DNA from: Xiphydria camelus | Lineage: Eukaryota; Arthropoda; Insecta; Hymenoptera; Xiphydriidae | DNA: 64,000 nucleotides | Direction: 5' to 3' | Assembly (NCBI GenBank): GCA_963678675.1 | Contig: OY783198.1 | Location: 24,786,684-24,850,683 of the forward strand | Notes under the pieces: model-generated | Databases searched by the model: none | Told to the model about the DNA's origin: nothing | Seen by the model: only the letters and a program-made list of their open reading frames with translations | Shown here: positions 45,881 to 56,600 of the stretch, in pieces | Layout: every line of letters starts with the position of its first letter | Position numbering within the stretch: the stretch's first letter is position 1 | Translations under genes and position numbers: made by a program

Positions 45881-46543
45881 GATTGCTGTCAAGACAGCAA
45901 TCGTTACTGTTCAGAGAGTGACCGTCTCTCTTTTTTTTTCACCGAGTACAAAGAGACGAGTCGTTTGCAATGCGGAAACGAAAACGTCCGAAAACGACGA
46001 TGACCGATTGCGAGTCGGTATCGTAGGTGCCTCCCATATCGGGAGAACCGCCGATCGCGTAGTAGCTCGCGTTTGCTCAACATACGAGCGGGCGCTTCGA
46101 TCGGGTTCGTCGTCGGGTCTCGCGGGAGGCGCACAGCGAGACGCGGCGGCGTTCTGACCGGGTCGAAAGGAATTTGGCGAACGGAATCGACCGCATCGAA
46201 TGTACGCGTGTATATATGTACACGCGGTACCCCTTCCGTGAGAGCGTTTCGACTTGTCGTCGGCGTCTCGCTGAGACTCGAACCGACCGCGATACGTGAA
46301 TCGCATGCCGTCCGATGGAAAGGCGAATAAACTTAGGCGACGCCGAAGCGGGATACGCCCACGAGAACGGCGAGTCTTCGCGACCCGCTCTTGTCATACA
46401 CGTTTTGGGATTCGTAATTATTGTGCTCGGAGGGGTCGATTCGATGAACCGCGCGATGCTGAAAATAGTATTTAGGAATTTTATTCCCGCATTTAAATGT
46501 CACTATAAACGTATCAAATGCTGGAATTTGTAAGGCGGTTCTG

Positions 46544-46767
46544 CATTGAGAAAAAATCCAGTAGATTTAACTAAATTGGCGGTTACGAATGGGGGAATAC
46601 AGACTTATATAGTTACTTGGATTAATAATTGACTCGAATGGACTACAGCTTATTTCTTTCAAACAGACATTAATCGCTATAACCAAGTTTATTAACCGAG
46701 GCAAATAATTCTGCATTCCCCACCCATAAACGCTGATTTAATTGAGCATACCATTTTTTTCTCAATG
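46544..46767. mobile_element. MITE, CATTGAGAAAAAA ends, TG duplication
   Basis: CATTGAGAAAAAATCC and TTTTTTTCTCAATG are inverted termini flanked by TG on both sides (46542-46543, 46768-46769). The inner arms include GTAGATTTAACTAAATTGGC and GGGGGAATACAG with inverses on the right. It is related to 33037-33236. Confidence 0.75.
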
Positions 46768-48373
46768 TGTGTTGCTAATGTGTAGAAAATATAACTAAAA
46801 CAATAAACAGCGTGCTTTCGACATTTAATTTCGCAGCAATGCAAGCACGACGCGCAACTTGGCTACGATTTTACGCATATTGGTGCAATTTTCAAAGGAT
46901 TTCATGCCACGCAGACGCCTCTGTGCGCAATTCTGCTGTCATTTTTCAGTACGCAATGCCGTCATAATATAGGAAACATGCCGTCAGACGTCTAACTGGG
47001 AAAGTATTGATTTGAAATGAAAGAATTATTAAGACGATCCGGTATTTTAGTGAACAATGTCGCTTTAACGATAAAGCATCGTCGAAACTACGAACAGATC
47101 CATCCGTGGGAATAAGAACTCCTTTCGCAAAACGTCCGTACATATGTTCTCTAAATAGACTCCAATATTTTTGCAGCATATACAACCGTAAAAGCCGCAC
47201 TTTACGAATGCACCTGCTCCGCATCTCCAGTACTCCGTGACGCTTCTCCCACCCCACGTCCTTTCCTTCACCTCTCTGTCGCCTTCTATTCCGCTGCAGG
47301 TATCAAACGATCGAGCAATTCGCACGTCGCCCGACGTCACTCGCATCGTACGCCAGCAATTGCGCGAACAATTAGCGCTCTCGGCAACTGTTTTCGCGTT
47401 GTACGGCTGTGCGATTAATGAAATTCCCGCGAATAGCGTTGATGGCGACGATAAAGGAAAGGGGAAGACCTCGCCGTACCGCGTGAGCCGAGGAATTTGC
47501 ATTCGCCGCGGGAAACGAGGATTAAGTCGGGTTCTCCGAGTTAGCCAGACGACTGGAATCTACCCGGTCTACGAAATAATCAAAATTCCGTCGATTTTGA
47601 ATCAAAGTTCCCCTCGTAATTTTCGCGCGCGCGCTTCCGCCGCACGAGAGAAAAGTACGATCGCGGGATTACAATTGCGGATTATATTCGCGCAGGGGAT
47701 GCTTCCGGGTGGGGCGGAACAGTTCCCCTTGAAGTAGCCGCGAGCGACGACGGTCGTCGGTCGCGGAAGCCATGCCGGCTTTGCCGGACTAAACAGTTTC
47801 TACCGTAATTTAATTAAGTCCGTGACGCCATTAAGAAGGCTTCCCCGTAGCGACTGAAAGCGAGGGTGAGGAGGAGGCGGTGGCGAAAGAGGGAGAACGG
47901 AGATAGGAAACGTCGCGACGACTCCGACCATTTTCCACCGTTACGAGGAACCTTATCTCGCGGACTTTTTCATCAGGCTCCGTCGATCTCTCCTTTCCCT
48001 CAACGGTTCTCCGATCATTTTTCTCTTATCCGCTTATTCGTTTCACCTTATTTCCCGTGTATATCAGCTTGCAACGGGCGACGCGCTCTCGCGAGACTCA
48101 TTTCTGTCGAGTCCGCGCAGACATACGTATATATCGCGATATATAAAAGCATATCTATATATATCGAATGCCACTTTATATATTAGGTACGTCTAAGCAC
48201 GCGACGCGCGAATATTTATACAATTTTCGTCGGATTCCGTGCCCGCTGATTAAATTCTCGCATTTTCCGCGGCTCCGGGGGAAAAGGAGAACGCTCTCCG
48301 TTTACCTATACGGAATGCATTTCTCGTCATAAAAATGTATATCGCGGAATTGCGCGCTACCTGCTCCGAACAG

Positions 48374-48380
48374 TATAAAA
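48374..48380 (+). promoter_or_regulatory. TATA-like box, possible intronic promoter
   Basis: TATAAAA lies in GAACAGTATAAAACGAACAA about 1.1 kb upstream of the first 3' exon (49486). It could mark a promoter for a short isoform lacking the PH domain. Support is only the motif and its position. Confidence 0.2.
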
Positions 48381-48407
48381 CGAACAACACGACGATCGTT
48401 GCTCGAC

Positions 48408-48597
48408 GCTCGACGGCGAGCTACTGACGCGATCCGCTCGGAGTATACGAACGTCCCTCGGCGCATAGCAGTAGAAATATTCCGTGAATATATATAGCGG
48501 ACGCGCTACTTGTGCGTCGCTCGACGGCGAACTACCGAAGCGATACGCTTGCTGGATATGCGAAGGTCCCCGGTGCAGTAGAAACGTCCCGTGGATG
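48408..48597. repeat. Tandem duplication, about 80-bp units, 111-bp period
   Basis: GCTCGACGGCGAGCTACTGA at 48408 and GCTCGACGGCGAACTACCGA at 48519 begin two diverged copies. Both continue GCGAT-CGCT, then GTCCC-CGG-GCA, GCAGTAGAAA and CCGTG. The cause is unknown. Confidence 0.65.
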
Positions 48598-49485
48598 GCG
48601 GCCGCTAGTTGTCGTGCTTTCGCTTAAAATGCATGAGTTTCACAGCGAATCCCATGCATTTTCTGAACAATCCGAGCTGTTTTAACGGGGCGATACTCGC
48701 GAGTCCGCCTCGGACGCGCGGTCCCCGCCAGACGCGGAGGGCGCGTTAGCGGAATACTTCTATTCGCGCTACTCTTACGCGCGATCCTGTATCTTTCTTT
48801 CTCCCGCCGCGTTCCCACCAAGAGGAAGCTTTCTCGAAGAAGATGGGTACTTCTTTTACGCGTTGGAAAAGTGGAAAATTCTTTGGCTCGAGAGGGAGAG
48901 AAAATCCCGGATTCGCGGAGAAACGGTCCGATATTGCGACTGAAAGACTACTGCGTTCTCTGAGAAGGTTCGCGGGGATGCACACAGAGATACGTATAAC
49001 GAGATAAAGTGAGGGTGATATTTTCAGCATTTGTATCGCGCGTATAAACTCCCATGGTCTCGCTCATGGAAACAAGCGTTCGATCGTACTTTATCCGGCT
49101 CGAGGCTAACGTTAATAATTGTTCATTGTCACACTTTGGCCTTACAACGCGATTTACAGGGGGCCACACCACCAATGAAGCAATGAACGGATGTCGGATC
49201 GTCGATCGTGTACGCGTGGCGTGTGATTACAGATTGTGTCTAGACTGTATAGTCATTTTAACCACGTCTGCGGAACTCGGCATGTCGTATAGCTTTGGAT
49301 AACCTCCTGAAAGAAATCAGCAAAGTAGCATTTACAGTGACGATTGTCAGACTATCGATAGCGTGGCATTTAATCGAAGGGGTATCTCTTAATTACTCGG
49401 TCTCGAAACGAATCCAACGGCCGACTACGTGATCCAGTTCAATGCACGACCACTAATGAGCCTTCCGTTCGCGTCGATGTTTTAG

Positions 49486-49753
49486 CTTCCGGATCGGGAT
49501 CGGTGATCGGACGAGATCCTCTGCCGCCGAGGGCGGTCAGCACGTCTCAGCTCCCTCAGAGGGCGCTGACGCAGCCGCCCATCGCCGTCTCGACGCTACC
49601 CCTTCCGCGAACCGGCGGCGCACACCGCCAGCAACCACTTCCCGTGCATCAGTCGACGTCGCAGGCTTCAAGGTCATCAGATCGTACCGACGTCGTTAGT
49701 CCAGAGATCCTCAGGGCTGCCAGCAGTGGCGACGTGCGATCGGGCTCCGCCAT
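49486..49753 (+). CDS. kmr: Linker exon, Pro/Ser/Gln-rich
   Basis: The acceptor TTTTAG gives the split codon Ala, then SGSGSVIGRDPLPPRAVSTS. It continues QLPQRALTQPPIAVSTLPLP and ends PEILRAASSGDVRSGSA at a GTGAGT donor with two bases over. The phase matches the giant exon across the 32-kb intron. It is a disordered, proline-rich stretch without a domain. Confidence 0.85.
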
Positions 49754-49889
49754 GTGAGTGTTACGTCACGCGATCGCGGTTTACCGTAAAGATCACTTTA
49801 ACGGTCACCGAGAAGTCGCAACGCGATCGTGCTCGATGTCGTGGCTTTTCGGAAAAATGCAGGTCTGCTCAATTTTGTCCAATATTCAG

Positions 49890-50074
49890 GGTCAATAACG
49901 TCGGCGAATCGAGGGACCCGAGATTACCGACTACCGGAAACATTCAATCGAGGCAGAAACAACAGCCTGGTCAGCGATTGATCGCTCCGAATGGACCGCT
50001 GAGGGTGGTTGCACCTGGCGATTATCGAGCCCTCTCCAGTCCCAGCGACAGCGAGAGACAAACGCACAGTCCAA
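49890..50074 (+). CDS. kmr: Linker exon, Arg/Gln/Pro-rich
   Basis: The split codon gives Met, then VNNVGESRDPRLPTTGNIQS. It continues LIAPNGPLRVVAPGDYRALS and ends SPSDSERQTHSP at GTGAGT with one base over. The intron before it is only 136 bases. No domain is present; it is disordered. Confidence 0.85.
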
Positions 50075-51476
50075 GTGAGTCTCTTCTCTTTCGGTTACTT
50101 TATATATTTATTTATCAGCGATTCGCGCTTATGAGATACACGACGTTGACGATATACAATGATATTCTGCCGGCGGGTATTTACGTAAGTATCTGCACGT
50201 TTCCATGCGCAACACCCGCGCGTCCACGGACGTGTAAATAAGTCCGACTCGTAAGTGAGTCGCAATTTTCCAAGCCGGGGTAACGCGAATTCAACGACGG
50301 CGACTGTAAATAAAGCGCGTGGTACGTGTCGCGGTGTTAATTACACGAACGTCTCGGGAGAGAACGGGTAGCGAAGCATGTGGCGCCGAGCAGGCGTCGC
50401 GTGGAAATGCGGAAAGGGTGAAACGCCAAGCGAAATAAGTCGATGCGCCCTTAACATTAGTTCTCTCGTCCGTTAAATTCTCGCGAGACTGGATTCCTCT
50501 TGCTTGAATGGAATCAAATCCAATGTCGATACATTCGTGAGATGGGCGAAAATACGTTGAACAGAAAATAGGGTCAAATTCGTCGAGCGGCATATCGGCG
50601 TGGCATTCTAATAAATCGAATTATCATCTTAACGACCATGACGGATGTTGCATTGGAAAATTTATCGCTCTTCAAACGTTAATTTGAGCCTCCGTACCTT
50701 CCTGTTACGCCCGTAACCTCTACTGCAAATATAGCCTTACGGGGACAGAAGGTGGAACATCCAGAGAGAGCATCGGGATTAAATCCTGCAGAGCTGTCAC
50801 AGCGGCTCGGCGCTAAAGTGCATCCAAAAGCCGGAGTAGTCGGCGCGGAGGAACGCTGAATAATTCATTGTTTGCAGTTCAACTGCCTTTACCGTGCGAG
50901 CATAATGGTTTTAGACAGGAACCTCACGGTCCGTCCTCCATTGGCTCTCCTAAATTCTCCCTCCCCGACCCGCGGCGAGAAGGGGTACGTCGCGTTTACC
51001 GTGGACGAGCGCGTGCTTTCGAAGGAAATGGATTTCGCGCGATTACAAACGATTCGACGAGTTCGCCGGCGTGATCCATTTTTAGAGGAGTCCCGGCTTT
51101 CTCTCCGTTTGCGTCGATTTTTCCATTTTCCAGGTCGAATTTATTCTCCCGATAAATCTCTGCTGCCGACCGCTCTCACTCGTCGAGTGCAGATCTACCG
51201 GTGGAATGAATTTTGTCGGAAAGACGGAGAAAACCAATCCGTGGAGGGGTTCGCGGTGAATCGTAGCGTGGACCGACTCAAATTGTTCAATTTAGATAAC
51301 ATTTCTCCTTGCAGCAATCGAAAGGCTGAAGTAAATGGAGCGTCGCCGATACTCGAATCGCGATCGGACGAAATGGCGAATGGACGGGTGTAATTACGCT
51401 CGAGCTTCCATGTGCCACGACAAGCCAGTCGCGAAGTGTCGAGCGTAAAGAGAAATTCTCCTTTGAATCGTTTCAG
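50075..51476. other. Intron, no features seen
   Basis: This 1.4-kb intron runs from GTGAGT to CGTTTCAG. Plus-strand open frames at 50868-51393 do not join in phase or resemble a domain. I see nothing else. Confidence 0.65.
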
Positions 51477-51592
51477 GTGAGAGGAAAGTCAGCAGTCCGG
51501 TCGGTCGCGAGGTGGATCGAGGTGGAGGTGCCAATATGAGGCAAACGCAGCGGAGCGCGGGTCGCGACGGCAACGAGCTTCTTAACAAGAGG
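51477..51592 (+). CDS. kmr: Small linker exon
   Basis: The split codon gives Ser, then ERKVSSPVGREVDRGGGA and RSAGRDGNELLNKR, ending at GTGAGT in phase 0. The exon is short, charged and in frame with its upstream neighbour. Its downstream partner is uncertain (see 53047 and 53502). Confidence 0.8.
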
Positions 51593-52431
51593 GTGAGTGT
51601 AGACGAGGGAAAAGTACTCGCGCTTCGTTGCCTCGTAAGAATTGTTTCGTCATTCCTTACGGGTAGTACGTTTTTACGTACACTTTAGCGTTAGCATTGG
51701 AAGTCGCACGATAAGAAAAACGGACTCGGTTTCGTCGTTCCATTTTTATCCGAGAAAGCTGGTTAATTAAAATCGTATTCCTCCCCGTACAGAATTCGCC
51801 TACTACGTGTCACGTAATCTATACCCCCGCCCTCGTCCCTTTCTACTTGGTATACTACTCGGTGTTCCAAAGTAATTGCATTTGTGTCGTTAGTAGTTAC
51901 TCGCGAGAGAGTACCCATCTGTGATGCACCGGGCTCTTGTGCATTTCAAATAGCCGGCCGCAACTACCCTCGCAATATCGCGCGCGCATGCAGCGGCGAG
52001 TGTTAGCCAATGCCGTCGCCCTCGAGGCTCGCGAGAGGTCCGCAGGACGTACCACTCCGGGCGACAAAGAGCGGGCTATCACTTTCTTTCACTTTCGCGT
52101 AGGTGCGCCTGCATCCACAATACCGGAGTGTCTCGTTAAAGCCGACTTCGCGGAATCTACCTCGCGTTAACGACTCGCGCCGTTTACACGGAAAACTCGT
52201 ATAAGCCGGTGCCGTATTTATGATACAACGACCCGAAGTCCTTTAGTGCGTGCGCAGAATGGCTCAGCGGAATGGTCCAATTCGGTTCTCATTATCCGCG
52301 TGAAATGAGTTCTCGTTGAACTTGATGAAATCTGTTTACGGGTACGCGTTGGTACAAAGCTTCGTCGGGCTGACGCAACTCAAACACTCCGAAATTTATG
52401 TGAGACGAAGAAGGGCGGTGTACCGGATGTA

Positions 52432-52672
52432 CACTGAGAAAAATAGCTTGGTTCAAATGACAAAATGCATCCGGTTAAACGAGTTTGGTTATTCTGACCA
52501 AAATACCAGTAAGATGAACCAAATATTTAGTTATTTTAATCAAATGTCTAGTTATTCCAACTAGAAAATCATCAGTCTGACCAGACAGATGGAGAGAATC
52601 CGTATTTCACCAAACGGTTTGGCTATAGTCCCCAGGATTTTGATTAAATTGATAAGGTTATATTTCTCAGCG
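52432..52672. mobile_element. MITE, CACNGAGAAAAA family, TA duplication
   Basis: CACTGAGAAAAATAGCTTGG and TATATTTCTCAGCG termini are flanked by TA (52430-52431, 52673-52674). The interior is the reverse orientation of the 2754 and 30920 elements (CCAAACGGTTTGG, CTGACCAGACAGATGG). This copy gives the uninterrupted version of the site into which the 31013 element inserted. Confidence 0.85.
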
Positions 52673-53046
52673 TACAGTTTCTCGAATCATGGAACGGTTT
52701 GAGTCTGAACTATAGGATCGAATCGAATCAGAATCACACTTTGATTACGACGAGAGCCGATCCACGCTCCGTCGAATCACATCATCGAACGAAATCCTGT
52801 TGAGCCGGGTGACCGGTTAAGTTGTCCGCAGCGCGTTGGGACTTTAACGCTCGAAACACAAAGTACTTGAAAACCCGGAGCCGCGCGTAGTCATGTGGCA
52901 GTAGTGTATGGCGAGAGTGGTGGTTGGTCGAGGAATGGGAAGAGGGGGTGGAGCGGAGGAGGAAGAAACGGCGAAGAGGAGGGAGCGGCGAACCTGGGTC
53001 CAGGGTCGATCCCGGGACACGGTGGTCAGCGCTGATCAGCACCGAG

Positions 53047-53232
53047 GGCACCGTGCCAGCGACGGGTCCGCGAAGCAACCTGAAGACTCGTCCATACTCA
53101 CTGCCGCCGTCGTCCCGAGGAACTAAAGCGCCGGTACCGGCTTGATCAGCGAAAACGAATCGGTGGAAGCTCTGTACGGCGGCTCTCCGGGAGAGCGGAC
53201 AAAGGACGAGGCCGTGGGGCGAGACAAATTAC
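53047..53232 (+). CDS. kmr: Probable exon with an apparent one-base frameshift
   Basis: One frame reads GTVPATGPRSNLKTRPYSLP, PSSRGTKAPVP, and then hits a stop at 53143. The next frame takes over at once with GLISENESVEALYGGSPGER and TKDEAVGRDKL. Both halves look like coding sequence in the style of the surrounding linker. One extra G in ACCGGCTTG (about 53138-53140) would join them as VP-G-LISENE. A donor GTAATA at 53233 would leave one base. No acceptor with a good pyrimidine tract was found, so the left boundary is uncertain (it could be upstream, from about 52930). It may be a sequence error, a true mutation or a wrong call. Confidence 0.4.
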
Positions 53233-53430
53233 GTAATAGAATGCGCCAGAACCGATCGGATTGAATGAATAGGCTTTCCAGAGGAGTCCTCAATTGAGTC
53301 TCTGTTAAAAGCAGTCCGATGCACGTAGGTATATAGAAACACTTGACAATGAGATATTGTAAGCCAGATAAATTCGCGACAAAGAGGAATAAGGACGATA
53401 ATGAGTCGGGAGTACCGTATTGTCGTCGAT

Positions 53431-53468
53431 TGTCTGACATGTCGATTGTCTGACATGTCGATTGTCTT
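53431..53468. repeat. Tandem repeat, 16-bp unit, about 2.4 copies
   Basis: GATTGTCTGACATGTC is repeated twice and followed by GATTGTCT. It is a short minisatellite-like array in the intron. Confidence 0.85.
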
Positions 53469-53501
53469 CCGATGATTCGAGTGGATGCGCCGGTGAACGA
53501 G

Positions 53502-53625
53502 GCTTAAAGACGTACCACTCGGTCTCTACCGAGAATGCGGAGACCGACGTGGCGCTGGGGTTAAAGGCACCCGACCGGGGAGAGCGAATCTTCGGATTTA
53601 TCGCGTTTCATGAAATTCATAACGA
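53502..53625 (+). CDS. kmr: Possible small exon, phase-compatible
   Basis: The frame reads LKTYHSVSTENAETDVALGL, then KAPDRGERIFGFIAFHEIHN. It ends at a GTAACC donor with two bases, as the coiled-coil exon at 57429 requires. It can start at 53510 (acceptor TTAAAG, phase 0, direct from 51592) or at 53502 (one base, from 53232), so both models are phase-consistent. Both splice signals are weak. The acidic, Ser/Thr-rich content fits the protein, but I have no homology to confirm it. Confidence 0.35.
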
Positions 53626-56600
53626 GTAACCGGATAGCGAGATCCTGTTCTCGGTTTCTCGCTATATCTCTACGACGTTCGTTCCGCGGAAACGTCATCG
53701 TTATGCCGCGACTGGTCGAAGCTTCTGTCTGCCGATGAAAGTGCGATTCGAATGTTGGCAGGAAGAAAAGGAGACGAACGATTGCGCTGAGAGAATTAAT
53801 ATCCTTATGGGAAATGAGAAATTATTGAAGTTCTCATATTACACCGTTCAAATTTTCTTGTCGTTCGATCAAATCCCAATTTGGAGGGATGAGAAATGAC
53901 CATGGAAGAAAAAGGTGGGCCAGGGGAGAATAAGAATTACAAACTACTGCGAAAAAAAAGGCTGGAAAAACTCCGTGTTCCGCATATATTCATCAAATAT
54001 TCGCTCGGGAGTGAGTCTGGAGGTTTTTTATCGCGAGGGTAATTTGTCCCTATCAAGGGTGCGACTATCCCGCTGAATACGAGCGATCTTCCGTCCGCCA
54101 CCCTTGGAAATAAGAGTAGGTGCTTCGAAGCGAGACCGTCATCCTTTGAGAGACGCTAAGCCGCGGTGGGGGAGCGCGTACGAGTTTCATTGAGCTGTCA
54201 TTCGCAGTCAGCTATGCACGGAACTTATAATAAGCCACGTGCAAGCAGGAACTCGTCGTCAATCTAATTTTTTTTTTTTTTTTTCGTCACTCATTGCGAC
54301 GATTCAAGCAAAGGAATTTTTTTGTGGGATATAGGAGTCTTGATCGGAGCTACATATCCTGTCGATGTCGAATTTCTCGTTGTTCTCGGATCGTTCATCC
54401 TTCGTAATCTATTAAAGGACTGAAATTTTGATATAAATAGTGCTGTATGACTATTGGTTATTCAGATGTAGGTTCATTTGATCCTTAACTCTACTCTCTT
54501 TCCATCTCTCTTTTATCTTTCCTCCGATCATCGTCCAAGAAAATAAATGGATTGAACAATATCAAATCTGTAAATTAAATATCATATTATGACATCAAAC
54601 TTTCCCTTATCTAAATTGATACGGGAAACTTAGTCGATGAACCTACAGGTATTGGTATCTCCTGGCAGGATCAAGCCAGGATCGTGGAAACTTCGAGTAA
54701 CGAGGAAATTCGCTTGTTCCGCAAACGACCTTGATAGTGCTATCGAAATTTCTCTCAATCCCATTTCCCTGTAAAGCTACTCTCCGCAGATAACGATGAA
54801 TTACCCGATTTCTCCAAATACGCCAATTGTATACAAGGTGATGCAAAACTAAGGAGTCTTCTTGGTTGGTCGACAAGAAGATTACGAAGCAAGGAATAGT
54901 ACAATCGCAATTCATCAGATGTTCGAAGAACGCGCATCGACTGATGGACATCGCTGGAGAATCGTAAAGCTCTGGATAACGCAGCGGCCTTCCCCGTCTT
55001 TCAGAGGACTGCTATTTTGAGCTTCGGTACGACTAAGCGTGGAAGCTCGAGAAAAAAAAAAAGTTTCTCGACCAATCCTACAGCAGTCTTGGTATCCTGC
55101 CAGCTGAAAGGGACTCGACTCCGAGACTGGTTTCACCACCGTGCCCGCCGCGCTGTACAGGTACTGTTCGCCTCGTCAGTACCGTAACCGAACTCCCGAG
55201 CACCCTTGGCCACGATGACGCCCTCGCATCCTCGCAACTCATCGTCTCCAGAGTTTTTGCCGAGAATCGAGCGAGTAAAGAGAGAGAGAGAGAGGGAGCA
55301 ATTTCGATACGTTCGATCGATTATTTCGGATTCCAACTAATTTAAGAAATACTCGAGGACGACTGGCACGTAACCGATCTCATCGGATTCCTCGACGAAC
55401 GTTAACCGACCCCTCGCCTTTCGACACGGCACTGGACACTGAAACTAAAAGACGCAGGGACGAAGGGAGGGAACTGCGCGAAAGGTAGACAGAACTGATC
55501 CCGACAAAACACACAAAACAATGTTCAACGAGCACGGAGCGGTGCACGACGGGATTTGCAGGAGTCGGAGCATGCACACGAGCGAACGAAGGACCGGGCA
55601 AGACGCCAGTTTCGCGCCGGGCCCGCAAGCTTCGACCGCGCAACGGCCGCATCGTGTCCGTACCGCCGCATCGTCGTCGGTGTGTCCGAAGAATCGTGTG
55701 CATCGACTCGACCACGGGGCACCAGTTCGGCGGTCGCCTCCAGTCTACAACGACCCGATCGCGCGGATGCTGCCTCGCGTACGAACGCGTCTGATTTATT
55801 CAACCGAGCTTCCTTCCCAAACCTCCGCGGGACCCGGTGCGCGCGCGCGCGGTACCACGGAGGTCGAGAGATACGGCGGATATCGCATATCTGTATATAT
55901 ACGATTCCCGCATCTCATTATTTACGAGTTACGTTCTCGCAAAGTTGGAGTTACTAGAGGATATCAACCTCCTCGAGGGTGTACCACCGTTCGTTCATCT
56001 TTCGCGAGCCCGTGATAACACCGATAGCTCCGGCGGAGCTCAACCGGGAAGCGTCACATAATCCATGTAAGATTCTCGAGAGATTCACTGGTAGACAAAT
56101 TTACGGAGTATTGCGAAATAATATTGCAGTGTATTGAGAAGAGAAGTGGTCGTTATTCTGGCGATATAAATACTGCCGGATTGAAATTACAGTGGCCACG
56201 ATTAGTACTAATAAAACGATGTTAATAAGGTTGGTTCAGTAATAAAATTACTACCGGCTGCGATCTTTCACTTTCCCGTACTATACTTATTCGCCAGTTT
56301 ATAGTATGTCTTTACTGATTTTTTTTTTAATTGCGTAACTCTTAACTCTCGTATAAGATACCTTGCGCGTGTGCAGTTTATTAAAATAAATTATTTCCAT
56401 AATCACACACATTCACCGACTGCAGTGCGCTTTAAATTTGACTAAAAGTGTTCCGACGTGTATGTGCTCTCCCTCGTTACCTATACGTAACCGCATACGT
56501 ATAACTAACACGTATCTACGGATCTTGATAGGTGTGTAATACCTACACGTAGCCGTGCCGCGGGTATACGTCCAACCCGTATAGTCGCGCGCCTTCGTAT

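Larger units (their letters stand above)
17529..49485. other. 32-kb intron, transposon-rich
   Basis: The donor GTGAGT at 17529 and the acceptor TTTTAG ending at 49485 join in phase (A then SGSGSVIG). I looked for exons or a nested gene and found none convincing. Open frames above 100 codons (e.g. 19741-20439, 27906-28703, 35678-36358, 47237-47737) lie in CpG-rich, Arg-rich sequence without domains. Stretches 17529-20596, 20677-23630, 24107-28663 and 46770-48400 hold nothing I can name beyond diverged repeat debris. A skipped or alternative exon under about 30 codons could have been missed. Confidence 0.65.

Noticed and set aside
47237..47737. 166-codon plus-strand open frame as an intron-nested gene
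   Set aside because: No domain, no good start context, and the minus strand is equally open; Arg-rich CpG DNA explains it.
52908..53126. ATG-started frame as a new N-terminus for a short isoform
   Set aside because: Its peptide is Arg-rich and ends at a stop before joining anything; the adjacent frame looks more coding-like.
55521..56015. 164-codon open frame in CpG-rich DNA before the coiled-coil exon
   Set aside because: All phases are partly open and none joins in phase to 57429 with good splice signals.
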